Assembly: GCA_028274465.1 (NCBI GenBank)
Contig: CM051458.1
Span: forward strand, 57,339,253 to 57,403,252
DNA from: Plantago ovata
Taxonomy: Eukaryota > Streptophyta > Magnoliopsida > Lamiales > Plantaginaceae
Reading direction: 5' to 3'
Length of the DNA stretch: 64,000 nucleotides
The notes under the pieces: model-generated
The model's database searches: none
Seen by the model: the letters and a program-made list of their open reading frames with translations, nothing else
Told to the model about the DNA's origin: nothing
Made by a program: the position numbers and the translations under genes
Part shown: positions 1 through 11,283 of the stretch, piece after piece
Position numbering within the stretch: the first letter of the stretch is position 1
Layout: the number at the start of each line of letters is the position of its first letter

Positions 1-2285
1 TTTTGATTCGTGCTGATCAAGTCCACTTTCAGATGTGGTGTCGTGCTCGGTTGACCTTTTTGCTGAACATACTTTTCAGTAAGTTCTTTTCTACCAAGGT
101 TCCTTCTAGCCCTAGCATTAAAAGTCTTTTCAGAACTCTTAGGCTTGATTTTCTACATCTCTTTGAAGTATCTTTGCTGAGTTTGCTTATACTCGTGAAA
201 AAGTTGACTTTGCTTGGTTTTGAAACCGAGTCCACTTTTCGGAGAATACTGAGCTTTTGTGTCAGCAACCTTACTTGATTCAGGTTTGTCATCAAAGGTC
301 TTCTGATTACTTTTAGTAATCTTGCGTTTTGACTTAACAATTTGCTTTTCAGCAACTTGTTTGGCGGAATGCTTCACATCATCCTTCTTCTTTACAGTTT
401 GCTTCTCAGCAACCTGTTTCCTTTTATAGTCTTGTTACTTTGAGTAGCAACAACGGGCTTTATGGTCGTAGGTACTTGATTGCATGTTTCATTAGATTGA
501 CCAAACTGATAGAGTTCTGGTAGACCACTATCAGTAGCACGTACAAAGGAAATCGGTGATTTATCTTTACTCAAGATTTATACGTCATCACCTTCATACG
601 TTGCACCTAAACCTTCTTTCTGAGATGGATCTCTCAAATAAGAGTTTAGTTCAGTCAGCGTATTACTTGCGTCAGCATAAGATTTGAAATTGATTTTCAT
701 CTTTTTCATTTCTTGAATTTCAACAAGTAACTTTACAATTGAGGACTGATATTCTTCCAATTCTAATGCCATTTGAGAATTCTTATCTGTAGCTTCAGCA
801 AACAACTTCTTAAGACGCCTTATTTCAGCATCCTTTTCTTCTGTCTCTTCCTTCAGCAAGACATACTTTTCAGTAGTCTGCTTGGTCAGAGTTTCAGCAA
901 TCTGTAGTTTCTCTTGCTGTCTGCTCAGAGTTTTCTCAAATCTTTCGATTTCTCCTTGAATCTTATCAAGGTCAATCTCGTCTTCACTTTATGAGTCTGA
1001 GTCAGAGGTAGGATTATTTACCTGACCGGCCATGAGGCAGAACTCATAATTTGACACATCTGGATAAGCTTCCATAGCTATTCCACAAACTTTTTTGCCA
1101 ATCTCCACATCTAGAGTGGCTTCTTCATCGTCAGTGTCTGAGCTTTCATCCTCACTGTCTTCGGAGCTAGTATCAATGCACAATGCATCGATTTTTGCTT
1201 GAAGCTTCTTCCTTTCTTCAGCAATAAAAGCTCTCTTGAACTTCTTCTTCTTTTCAGCAGATTTACCATTCAGCAAAGGGCAATTAGCTTTGAAGTGTCC
1301 AGGCTTTTTGCAGTAAAAGCAGAGATCATTTCCAACTGCTGGTTCTTCTGATGAAGTTACTTGTTGAGCTTGCTTGTTCAGCGAGCTAGTCTCATTCTTG
1401 TACTTATGGTAGTTGTTACCAAGATCCTTTTTCAGCTTCTCTTTTGCTTTTCGCCTTTCAAGTTCCTTGCTGATGAATTTCTTCATGTTTTTGACAACCA
1501 AAGAGTTTTCGTCAGTAGGCTCTTTATCATTCTTCTTTTCAGAAGATGACGGCTTTGCAGCAAGAGCAATGTTTTGCGATTTTTCAGCAAACACATTTTC
1601 TCTTTGCTTTGTCTCATAGTTGACAGTAGCAAGATGGGAGAACAACTCTGTTGGTGTAATATCTGGCATTCCTTGATTGTAATAGAAATTCTGAGTGTGG
1701 ATCCATTCTTGATTCAGACTTCTGATGATGGTTTTCACCTTCTCTGAATCTGAGTAAAGATTTCCAACACCCAAGGCTGCCATTTCACTAACAAGAGTTG
1801 TGAATCGGAAATCCAAGTCTTCCAGTGACTCGTTTGTACCTTGTTTAAAGTTTTGGAACTTTAATTTCAGTACTTCAAGTTTGTTTTCCTTGGTTTTGTC
1901 AGATCCAACACAAAGATCTTGAACCATTTTCCAAGCTTCCTTAGCAATGTTAGCACCCCACAGTTTGCACTGTATGGTATCCGGAGTTGATCGAATGATG
2001 ATGTTTCTTGCTTGGCCATCAAGACGGAATCTCTTGGCTTCGTCGGAAGTCCATTCCTCTCTTGGTTTTGGCACAACCGGTATCAACCAGTTCGCCTAAG
2101 ATAGTTTCCTTTCCAGCTTCAGTGGTCTTGTGAGGGAAACTCCTTTCAACCTTAGTGATCTTGATAGGTCCATCATTAATGACAGTGACCATCTCATCAC
2201 TAATGGCCTCAAGATGTAGCATCATGTTGTTTCGCCATTTTTCGTAGTTTTCAAGCTTCAGCAAGGGAGCATCTCCTAAAGACAT
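1..2285 (-). pseudogene. gag: copia gag polyprotein, broken, C-terminal end off window
   Basis: This is the capsid/nucleocapsid protein of the copia element, which would form the cytoplasmic particle. The N-terminal 88 residues lie at 2285-2019. Reading then shifts frame to 2086-989 (365 residues), a UBN2-like gag region followed by a CCHC knuckle, CFYCKKPGHFKANC, near 1285-1326. Next come lysine-rich and acidic serine-rich stretches. A stop at 989-991 interrupts a glutamate/lysine-rich coiled coil that continues at 859-578, then a basic tail with further breaks to the window edge. The ATG at 2285 is the first good start after the primer binding site. At over 750 residues it is long for gag. 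The plus-strand gag at 15610 matches its second half. The frame breaks mean it is not functional as read. Confidence 0.88.
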
Positions 2286-2383
2286 CCTGTCAGCAAAGCA
2301 CTACCAAACTGATCAAGTGAGAGTGATTTACGAAAAGCACCTAAGGGGATCTAGGTTCAGTGCTGAAGGTTAAAGAACCTCCA

Positions 2384-2397
2384 GCTCCGATACAACT
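2384..2397 (-). other. Degenerate primer binding site (initiator tRNA-Met type)
   Basis: Immediately downstream of the LTR end on the minus strand is AGTTGTATCGGAGC, which resembles the plant initiator tRNA-Met binding site TGGTATCAGAGC with mismatches. Its position directly next to the LTR identifies this LTR as a 5' LTR followed by its own gag. Confidence 0.6.
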
Positions 2398-3702
2398 TGT
2401 TGGTCCCTTTAAACAACAAGAAAAGACTAGAGGGGGGGGGGTGAATAGTCTTTTCAAACTTTCGTCGTTTAAAAACTTTCTCAGCAAGTGCTTATTAATT
2501 TTCAGTAATGAGTTTGCTGATACTTAACTTTCTCAGCAAGCGCAAGTTACTTCACCGTAACTAAGTTTGCTGATACTTAAAATTAGAGAGTGGAAGTCTT
2601 TGATACAATAAGTGCTCTTTCAGTGAATGAAGGTTTCAACAAGTGATGTGAGTGACTGTGTACAGATAGATATGATTTGCTGAAAACCAAATACAGTAAG
2701 TAAATCACACAAACACTTTTATAGTGGTATCTGAGAGTGGCGTAATCTCTCAACTAATCCACTTTGTCCTTTCTAGGACTGAATCCACTAAGATAAGATT
2801 GAGGTTCCTTACAACACCTATCTAGAGCGATTCAAACAGAAACCAAAGCACACTTGCTTCGTCTCCAACCTAATCTAGAGAACGCAACCTTGTTCTCCAC
2901 CAAACTTGGTACTTTTAATCAGCAAAACTATGCTCGATTAAGTTCCCCCTGAATATCACGCCTGAAAGGGTGTATTTTCAGTTAGAGAGGTTTGGGATGA
3001 GATAACTTAGTTATAACTTATTCAGTTACAACAAGTAATCTAAGAAACAGAACTTTGAATACTTTGCAGTAAACAAGTTTGATTGTTTCTGGTGTCAAGA
3101 CTTGTTCTTGTTCGAAAGAAAGAAAGAACACTTAACTAATTTCTTAGTCGTGTAAATTCTACTTCTTCACAAGTAGCTTTTTCAAGCTTTAAGTCTTGGA
3201 ACGGATCAATGGCAGTAGAGAGTATTGAAGGGTTTGTGAGTTTAAGCACAAGTGAGAGTATGATCACGTTGTTGACACACTTCAACTCTTTGCCGGATGA
3301 CCTCTATTTATAGTGAAAATAAGGAGCCGTTTGAATTTCAAATTCTAAGGCTTTTGTTCCTTAAAATGTCACTATCTTGCTTTTGTACTTTCAGCAGCGT
3401 CCTTGTTTGTCTTCTAGTCTTCATGTCCTTCGCGTGCATGGTTTGCATTTAATGCTTATTTGAATAGAATTCAAACAGTAACAATGGAGCGCAAATTCAA
3501 GTACTTTCAGCAAGAGATCAAATATGTTCCATCAGCAAGTGGTCAGTCTCAGTTTCAGCAAGCACAACATACTCTGTCCTATAGATTTTCACTTATGCAA
3601 GCTGTTGCTGAAGTTTCCACTTTCCGAGCAACATGTGCCTTTGTAGATACCAGTCTTCAGAAATCTTATAGTCTTCAGTCTTCGAAATCTTCAAGATTCT
3701 GA
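2398..3702 (-). repeat. Copia LTR lacking its first ~270 bp
   Basis: On the minus strand it ends ...GGGACCAACA at 2398 and includes a run of ten G (plus-strand view, 2432-2441) followed by TGAATAG. A TATA-like CTATAAATA lies at about 3303-3312. It aligns throughout with the complete LTR at 14137-15609. At about 3702 LTR homology stops inside the element and continues directly into the aORF C-terminal region, so the LTR start is missing here. Roughly 100 bp at its outer edge (3603-3702) is repeated at 9246-9344. Confidence 0.88.
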
Positions 3703-5232
3703 GTGTATCTGAAATGCTTTTAGGATGAATCTTTCTCAGCCAGAGAAGATCTTCTTCTTGATCCTTAGCAGTGAGATAGAAATACTCATAAGGAATCAAT
3801 CCAAGTCTCTTCTTTGTTTTCTTGGTTACTGGGTCAGAGTAATAAGCAATGCCAACTGGTTTTATCAAATCAGGTTCTTGTCTATAAGTCTTACCAATTG
3901 CAGTTCTTATTACTGAGACCTCAAGATTCAACCATCTCCCAGCAATGTTTCTAGGAAGGGATTCTTCCCTTTGTTTCCTTTTTACCTTGAGTTCAATCCA
4001 TGTGAACATTTGGTTCAAAATGGTTGTAGGAAAGAACTCATTCACCAGCAAGTCTTCCAGCTTTAAGATCCAGCAACCATGAATGTTTCTGATCACATTC
4101 TGAGTGGTATCATCATTGCTGGTCTTTGTATACTCGATGCCGGAGCCAATAGCAATGCTGGCCAACCTCTTTTCTTCCTGTCTTTGCCTTCTTCTTCTTG
4201 ACTTTGCATTGTCTTGATCTCTTGTTGAAGATCTTGAGTCAGAAGAGAAATGCTTTGATTGGCCAGACGGAGTTAAGGCTGTAATTGGTCTAGCTCTTAT
4301 GGCTTGAGCTATTGTCTGATTGTCATCATCATCATCATCATCTTCATTCAGATCTTGATGACTTTCAGTATGGCAATAACCTTGAGTTTCAGCAGCAGTT
4401 TTTCTCTTTTTGGGACTTGCTAAATTTAACTCAGATTCTGCTTGCCTTTTAGAACTTTGCTCTCTTTCAGCAAGAGGTTATATGGGCAGTGGCTCATCAA
4501 CAGTAGGAGGGGTTTGGGTTCTTTTTCTTATATTTCTCTTTTCCCCCTTAGACATGGATTGCAACATCGGAGTGATGTGCATAGAATAGAACTCATTACA
4601 ATTTTCAGCAAGAGTACTTAAGCTGTTATACTTCATGATGATTTGTTGCTGATCAGAAGTCATTTTTGACAACTCTTTTTGAATACTCACCATGTTCTCT
4701 TCATGTCTTTTCTCTGTTGCGGCCTTATCATCCATGAAAGTCTGAGCCTTCACTAGAGCGGTCTTTGCTAGCTTGAGTGCTTGACTTACATCTTCTTCAT
4801 AGCTCTTGTGATAAAGACTTATGTCTTTCTGATCTATTGTAAGAGTAGTAGTGCGTCTCAGCATTGTAGCCAATATTTTCCCAATGTCAAGCGGACCTTC
4901 AGCAAGCAATGCCTCATCTTCTGCTTTGCAGGCATCATGGACTTTCTTCAGTGCCAGAATTCTAGGAGTAAACTCCTCAACTCGTGGGAACGGCACTAGG
5001 TTTGGGGTCAAGGAATGAACTTTTAGTTCTGAAGCAAACTGATCATCCTTCATCAGCAATTCTCCTCTCAGATCATCGTCTATATCATTTATATAGTCAG
5101 GAGGAGGAATTTGAACCACTTTGGGATCTCTCTTGGATTGTTCATCCTCATTTGCTGATAAATCATCGTCATCCTCAGATTCATCAAGGTCAGCAACCTT
5201 GGAACCTAAGTCAGCAGCTTCATTTCCTTTTG

Positions 5233-5432
5233 GTTGAGTGGTTGCTGATGGCAACACTTCAGACTCAACAACTGGAGTTTCACCTGTAGTTAGTTTTAAT
5301 TGAGTAGTTGCTGAGGGCAACGTTTGAGACTCAATTACTGGAGTTTCGCAAGTATTTAGTTTAATTGAGTAGTTGCTGAGGGAAACGTTTGAGACTCAAT
5401 TACTGGAGTTTCGCCAGTAGTAAGTGGAAGGG
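5233..5432 (-). repeat. Three-unit ~65-67 bp minisatellite inside the aORF
   Basis: Units begin at about 5233, 5300 and 5365 on the plus strand with TTGAGTxGTTGCTGA. Each encodes a version of TTGETPVVES...PSATTQ. The E1 and E2 aORFs (near 12030 and 42220) have one unit, so this copy expanded. The last two units are nearly identical, and the frame is lost across them. Confidence 0.85.
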
Positions 5433-6335
5433 AGGGGACTTCCTTTGGTCTTACTCCTGAAGATTGACCAATTTCTAGATCCTGCGTATGCCTTGCATGG
5501 ATACAGAGACTGTTCTGTAGAGCGCGTTGGTAATCTTCATCCAATTCATCTTCATTATCAAGGTTTGCATCAGTGACCTTGGCATCAGAAAGTTGGCTTT
5601 TTCCATGCTTCAAGGCAGCTCGCTTTCTGGCATATTCTTCTTCAGTATCAGCACCTTGTACATGTGCTTTATTTTCAGCATCAGCAGGAGCAGGTTGAGA
5701 TTCATGCTGAGGTTGTGGTTGATCAGCTTGCTGATTGTCTTGTGGTTCAATTTCAGCAACTGTCATCTTTAAACCACCAGCATCAGGACTTGGACCTTGA
5801 TTGTCATCGTCGTCATCTTTCTTGTCCTTTGAATCTTTTCCTTCATCATCACTGGGAATGTTTTCATCTTCTTCCTCTTCATCATCATCAGTCAGAATTA
5901 CTAGCTCGCGATGCTTGTACAAAGCAACACTCGTTACTTCCTCTTCCTCATTTATTTTGTGGGGATCAGCCACCACGGGTACAAATGAACCCTTGAGCAT
6001 CACAGCTTGTTCAGCTGGAGAGGCACTCTTGAATTTTGCCTTCATATTTTCTCTGATTTGAGCAATCAGATTTGAGCTTATTTGCTGAGAGTATGTCATA
6101 TCTTCAGGAAGTATGGAATGAACGAAAGTCTCGAGCTTCAGCAGAGAAGATCTCTTTTTCTCGTTTGAAAGATGAAGATGGAGATCAGAGAAATCCATTC
6201 GTCTGTACCTTTGCCAGTTGCTGACAGATTTAGCAACTTTGACAAAGTTGTTCTTTTGAAGTTCAAGTACAGTTCCTCAGAACTCACTTGTTGATCTTCA
6301 GTGATGATCACCACTTCAGTGGTCTCCTTTAGAGC

Positions 6336-6704
6336 CTGAAAAAGAACGATATTTAGATCAGGATAGGTTTGGATAATTGCCTTAGAGTTCAAAGCTGAAA
6401 CATGAATTACCTGCTGAGATTCAGCAAGCTCATGTTGTACAATTTCCATTCCTTGAGGAGCTTGAGTAGAATCCTCCATTTGTTCATCCTGAAATAAATT
6501 TGAGTTAGATACAAGTACTAAGCTGTCAAACTTAGTTTTATTACCAAAAACATTAACTACCTGCTGAGCAGGGAGTGTTGATTCTGGTGCAGAGGCTTCA
6601 GCAACCATCTGACTTGCATCTTGAGAAGTCTGTAGAGATAACATAATATTAGCAAAAGAATTAGTTTCAGAATTTGAAGTTTTACTGATGGTTGAATTAT
6701 CTAC
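6336..6704 (-). other. Three intron-like GT-AG segments in the aORF
   Basis: On the minus strand, segments 6704-6630 (75 nt), 6560-6489 (72 nt) and 6410-6336 (75 nt) each follow CAGCAG, start GTAGAT, GTAGTT or GTAATT, are AT-rich, and end in a pyrimidine-rich tract plus CAG (TCTCTACAG, TTTATTTCAG, TTTTTCAG). All are multiples of three and lack stops, so the ORF reads through them. The intervening exon-like stretches are VAE/Q-rich; the segments encode differently composed 24-25 residue inserts. Splicing is inferred from sequence only. Confidence 0.6.
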
Positions 6705-8773
6705 CTGCTGAAGAAGGACAGGTTGTGGCTCAGTCCTTTCAGCATTAACAGTTTCTTCATTTTCTGGGACTGTTTCTTCAGCAGACTTCTTGGTTTGCTC
6801 TGCTTGAGAAAGCTGCGCGGTTTCAACAATCTCCCTTGTCTCTGAAATGACAAGTTGAGCAGAAGCATCTTGACCTTTAAGCTCACTGTTTGTCATGAAG
6901 ACATCAATGGATTTATTGGATGATTCTTCAATCTCCAACTCCATTTGTTGGCTTATAGCTTCCAGTACAAGCTGGACTTTGACAATTGATGTCTTTGGTG
7001 AACTTGGGCCAGTATTCTTAGCATCACGAGATGCGTCGTTGAATAGTGCTTCTTGTGTTTCTTCAGCAACTTCTGAAACTTGAACCATTACTGTCTCAGC
7101 AACTGGTTCTTCAGCAACCGGGGTTTCAGCAACTTGATGAGTTGCTTGTTCAGCAACCATCTTTTCAGCAGCATCAGCAAGTGCCGCAGTTTGCAGATCA
7201 GCAACAATATCACTTGCTGGTTCCAGAGTTTGATCATCTAGATTATCTACAATGTAGATATCTGGGACTTGGGCAGAAATTTCATTTCCACTGCCTTGTG
7301 GTCTGTTCTCAGTAGAAGGATCAACGTTGAGTCGATCATTGAAGGCTTCCGCAAACACTTCAATGTTGCTGACATAGGCTTCAGTCACTACCTTGTCAAC
7401 ATCTACTGGAACTTGCGTTTCAGCAATTGTCTGAGAGGTCATGGACAATAGGGACTGACTTGCGAGCCAGTGTTTTCTTCCTTGTGTTATTTGTCCTTTT
7501 CCTCTTTCGTACAGGGTTTGCTGATGACGCTGCAGTCTGAGTGTCATCATCAGCTTTCCTCTTTTCTTGTTAGATTTCTTCAGTTTCCCAGAAGCGTCAG
7601 TAGTTGCATTTTCAGCAACGGTTGTTGTACACGTACCTTGTTGATCATTATCTACAGCAGTTTTGTCTTTGTCACCACCATCTACAACAATTTCATATCT
7701 AAGTTGCTGAGTGGTGACATTTGCAGCTGTTGTATACCTTTCTTGCTGACTTGAGCTGACAACTTCTGCAGCTGTTGTTTTCTTTGATTTTTCGAGTTTC
7801 TTGCCAGCAATCTTAGGTACATTATGCTTGTAGAAGGATCTTCCCACATTGCATACAGATTTCTTGATTGGCAATGGGTTTCTCAGCTGAATCCTGAAAT
7901 GTTCAAGGATATAGCATATCTTTATTCCATACATAACTGGAAAGGAAGGTGAGACCTTGTTGTCTTCTACCTTTACCTTGAACTTAGTGACACAATCAAC
8001 AAGCCTGTTGAAAATGTATTTAGCCCAGTTAAGTTCCGTTTTATTTTCATGGATATGCATCAGCAGCGGCCACCTTCTCAGACCTGCTTGGTCTATTCCT
8101 CCGACTTGGGAGTCCAAAACTTTTATCAGTAGCAGAGCTACTAGACCAAGTGAATGGCAGAGATGCTTCCTCTTAACGTGCTTTGTCCAAGTCACGGGAG
8201 CAATCTCTCCTTTCTTCATTTTCTCATTTCTGACGTCACTGTAGAAAGCATCAATTTCTTCGTCAGTGGCAGTGACGTCATCTTCAGTTCCAGTGGTTGG
8301 AATCCGAAAGATTTCTGCTAAATTAGTCCATTTCAGGACGATTTGTGTGTTCTGAACTGTAGTAAAGATCACTTTTTCAGTGACTCCTTTATTATCAGTA
8401 AGGGACTGGATTTCTGCATTATTGTAGAACTCCATTGTGTCCAACATGCTCACTTGCTTAGTGCGAGCAAATATAAAGTTCAGGAGGCCTTGCTGCTTGA
8501 TAATTCAAGCGCCTCTTCATTTTCATCATCGAGTTCTTGTTCATAGAAGTATCGAATGTACTTCTCCTTTGCAAATCCACCCCATTGCATCATCATCTCA
8601 CACTTTGCAGTGTCAAGATATGACGGAGGCATAGGTTTTTCAGAGATTCTATCGTTTTTCAACACAACTTTCGTTGAGTTTGAAACCGGAGTAGTCACCG
8701 GAGCAGTGCGTTTTTCAGCACTGTCAACCTTAGACGACTTGGAGGACTTAGAGGACTGTCTCTTTGGTGCCAT

Positions 8774-9245
8774 TTCTTTTATAGAGAAGAAAATGTGTAC
8801 GAAAAAGATAGTTTGCTTTTTGACCAGAGGTACAGTAGATTCAGGCTAAAATTTGCAGAGAAAGGAAATGTGAGTTAAAGAATTTTGTCATTTCTCTAAC
8901 TCCTTCTTTATATAGTGTCTCTGATGTGTGAGAAACTCAATCGATTTGAGTTGTCAGCAAGGGTAAAACAGGGAAACAAAGGCGTTAGTGGAGCCTTTGC
9001 ATTGAATGCGTAGTGGCCCACTAACTAAAACCGTCAGAGCATTCTCTCTCTTTGTTTTGTTAACCGTTAGATCAGTAACTCCTTTTAATCAATGGCCACG
9101 ATTGTATTTTATGTCATGATTATTACGAGTTTATCTGTGCCCGATTAACGTCACAAATTGATTTTACCGAGTTTTATGGGATTAGATTGCTTGCTGAAAT
9201 AGACAAGAATCTTTTCAGCGAGTTTGCATTAAATAGCCTAGATAC
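8774..9245 (-). promoter_or_regulatory. aORF leader with TATA-like box
   Basis: No ORF. On the minus strand ACTATATAAAG (8906-8916) lies about 133 bp before the aORF ATG. The leader aligns with the plus-strand leader at 38340-38857, including the same TATA-like word at a similar distance, a GACGTTAATC block and a CACTAAC/AATGCAAAGGC block. This suggests an internal promoter that could give a separate aORF transcript. It could instead be a conserved untranslated spacer. Confidence 0.5.
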
Positions 9246-9618
9246 TTGCTGAAAGTTTCCACTTTCTGAGCAACATGTGCCTTTGTAGATACCAGTCTTC
9301 AGAAATCTTCTAGTCTTCAGTCTTCGAACTCTTCAAGATTCTGAGCGGTTCTAAATGCTTCAATAGTTTGTTTGTAAAAAAAAACAAATTACATCATCAG
9401 CAAATGCTTCAATAGGTTGTATTTCTTTTCAGAAAACAAGATACATCATAAGCTTTAAAACCAACCTATCTAGCACCTACTCTAAGTCTTCCGCAAACGT
9501 TACTCTTTTACAATGTCCTTAAAATTCTAAATTTGTATGGACCTTAAGAGTACTAGTTACTGGACTTTCCTTAATTTAGCATGGTTAATTTCTCATCACA
9601 ATTACAAGTTTCCTAACA
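9246..9618 (-). repeat. First ~370 bp of a copia LTR
   Basis: On the minus strand it begins TGTTAGGAAACTTG at 9618 and follows the LTR until about 9246, where it passes into the aORF leader. Its start abuts the integrase zinc-finger region of the chromovirus at 9619, which marks it as the outer end of an insertion into that element. The matching other end is not in the window. Confidence 0.85.
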
Positions 9619-10818
9619 TGGTCATTCAGGAATCCACTCCAATTACATGAAAGCAAAACGACTTTTCTATTGGAAAGGCATGAAACGAGATTTGGAACAG
9701 TTCATTCTCAATTGTGATATTTTTCGAAAATGCAAGGATGAGAATGTTCTATATCCAGGCCTACTGCAACCATAGAAATTCCTTCCTTACCTTGGACGCA
9801 TGTGTCTATGGATTTCATCGAAGGCTGACCTATGTCGGACGGTAAGGAGGTTATTTGGGTGATTGTGGATCGTCTTACCAAGTATAACCATTTTTTGGCT
9901 ATTAAACATCCATATACAGTTGAATACTGTCTGAATTGTACATGGACCACATCCACAAACTACACGGCACCCCTGAAGTGATACTTTCAGACCGGGACGT
10001 GGTTTTCCAAAGCCAATTCTGGAAGGAATTCTTCAGTCTTATGGGAACTAAATTGCGGATGAGTACCGCTCACCATCCTCAAACTGACGGGCAGACGAAA
10101 CGTGTGAATCGTTGCATTGAAACTTATTTGCGTTGTCTCATCCATGATTATCAGAAAAGGTGGAGTTAATGGCTTCCCTTTGCGAAATGGTGGTATAACA
10201 CGTGTTATCATCATTCCTTGAAAACTTCTCCTTTCAAGGCTTTATAGGGATACGATCCACCTCAACTTTCCTTGGGTCCGTATTTGCAGAGCTCTAACAT
10301 AGAAGCACAACAATCTATTCAGAACAGGCAGCAGATGATCCAAGTGCTGAAAAGGATCTGGAAGTAGCCCAAGAACGCATGAAAACTTTGCAGACCAGAA
10401 TTGTTCAGATAGGGAATTTTCTGTGGGTGATATGGTTTACCTTAAGATGCAGCCTTTTAAGGTGGGAAACACCTTACTGAAGCGACAGACAAAACTATCT
10501 ATCAAATACTATGGCCCTTTTCAGATTATTGAGAAGATTGGTCAGGTTGCGTATCGCCTACAGTTACCTTCTACAACCAAAATGCATGACGTTTTTCACG
10601 TCTCGCTTCTTAAGAAAATGGTGAATAACAAGTACAGTCCTCAACCTGATCTTCCCACAGTGAACTCTGAAGGCACGCCGCTAGTCTATCCAGTCGCCAT
10701 CCTTGATCAACGTACTTTGTCCATTCGCAGCAAGACTGTCCAGGAAGTCCTTGTTCACTGGAGCAACTTGCAACCAGAAGAAGCTACATGGGAGCGTGTG
10801 GAGTCATTGAAGGTCTAA
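9619..10818 (+). pseudogene. pol: Chromovirus integrase plus chromodomain fragment
   Basis: Integrase inserts retroelement cDNA; the chromodomain targets it to chromatin. Visible in order: HHCC finger remnant (GHSG..., CDIFRKCK), the first catalytic Asp in VSMDFIEG, the second in ILSDRDVVFQ, and HHPQTDGQTKRVN, where the usual catalytic Glu is Lys (AAA at 10098-10100). The C-terminal part 10423-10818 has GPFQIIEKIGQVAYRL and the chromodomain core VLVHWSNLQPEEATWE. Stops and frame shifts lie near 9827, 10170, 10245 and 10370. It is dead by both mutation and truncation. Confidence 0.9.
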
Positions 10819-10870
10819 TTTCAAGAATTTTCATTGCCTTGAGGTCAAGGCAATTTTAAGGAGGGAGTAT

Positions 10871-11145
10871 TGTCATATCCGGTCCAGTTAGTCACTTGGC
10901 CCAATAGTTCATTGGCCCGCTATATTAGTTTTGCTATTTTGTCTTCACCTGAGGAGTAAGGCCGTTAGAATATATGTGCTGTCAGCTGTCAAGTGGTTGT
11001 TCATTGCAAGGGATATATACTGCAGCTGGAGCAGGGGTCAGAGTAGGATTGAATTGAGGTAATTCTCAGTTCATTGCATTTGCTATTCTCTCTCAAATTC
11101 ATTTTACCTATTTCTAAATTACAACCATTATCATCACAAGTGACA
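10871..11145 (+). repeat. Chromovirus 3' LTR
   Basis: Begins TGTCA and ends TGACA (perfect 5-bp terminal inversion) and directly follows a purine tract. Its position after the chromodomain stop at 10818 fits a 3' LTR. No second copy of this LTR is present within the element. Confidence 0.8.
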
Positions 11146-11283
11146 GGCGCACAGTTCTCCGGCCAAACTTCCTTGCTATTTAATTTTCATGTTGATTAGG
11201 TTTCATTACAGATAAACAATTCTATTCTGTAAAACCCTTTTGATATTTGATTTATGATATTAAGCTGTGCCAATGTCATTATA
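11146..11283. other. Unassigned 138-bp spacer
   Basis: AT-rich DNA between the chromovirus LTR end and the point where the plus-strand aORF begins at about 11284. I see no gene or repeat in it. It may be the original target of the chromovirus or filler from a rearrangement. Confidence 0.5.

Larger units (their letters stand above)
3703..8773 (-). pseudogene. Copia accessory ORF (aORF), C-terminus truncated
   Basis: A long sense ORF in the position of the SIRE env-like gene, but with no convincing signal peptide or membrane segment. It starts MAPKRQSSKSSKSSK at 8773. Order: basic N-terminus; a conserved globular part (about 8600-7800) with WTKHVKRKHLCHSLG and GLRRWPLLMHI, vaguely like plant transposon-associated domains; a long VAET-rich acidic region; SASPAEQAVMLKGSFVP; an Asp/Glu run near 5880; a coiled coil (4860-4560); basic clusters KSRRRRQRQEEKR; and a C-terminal domain beginning VIRNIHGCWILKL. 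Segments 8773-8480, 8453-6138, 6198-5356, 5320-4478 and 4165-3703 are in shifting frames. The final ~100 residues are replaced by LTR sequence. Function is unknown; nuclear localisation is only suggested by the basic clusters. Confidence 0.8.
1..9618 (-). mobile_element. SIRE/Maximus-like Ty1-copia compound, minus strand, left part cut by window edge
   Basis: Read on the minus strand this block is: start of an LTR (9618 to about 9246), accessory-ORF leader, accessory ORF (8773 to about 3703), the rest of an LTR (3702 to 2398), primer binding site, gag (2285 to 1). The LTR begins TGTTAGGAAACTTG and ends GGGACCAACA. The SIRE/Maximus assignment rests on the UBN2-like/CCHC gag, an extra long sense ORF on the pol strand, and a G-run followed by TGAATAG near the LTR end, which I recall from that lineage. 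Pol is absent between the LTR start and the aORF leader. The block could be two recombined elements or one LTR split by an aORF cassette. Confidence 0.85.
9619..11145 (+). mobile_element. Chromovirus (Ty3-gypsy, Tekay/Del-like) 3' fragment
   Basis: It carries the C-terminal half of pol with a chromodomain, a purine-rich tract (AAGGAGGGAGTAT) and a 275-bp 3' LTR. Everything upstream of the integrase zinc finger is missing because a copia LTR starts at that point. The same block recurs at 47231-48758. Confidence 0.88.

Noticed and set aside
5527-6061. Plus-strand ORFs rich in Ser/Phe/His (5527-5772, 5664-5996, 5801-6061)
   Set aside because: They are antisense to the Asp/Glu-rich aORF; the Ser and Phe runs come from reading GAT/GAA repeats backwards.
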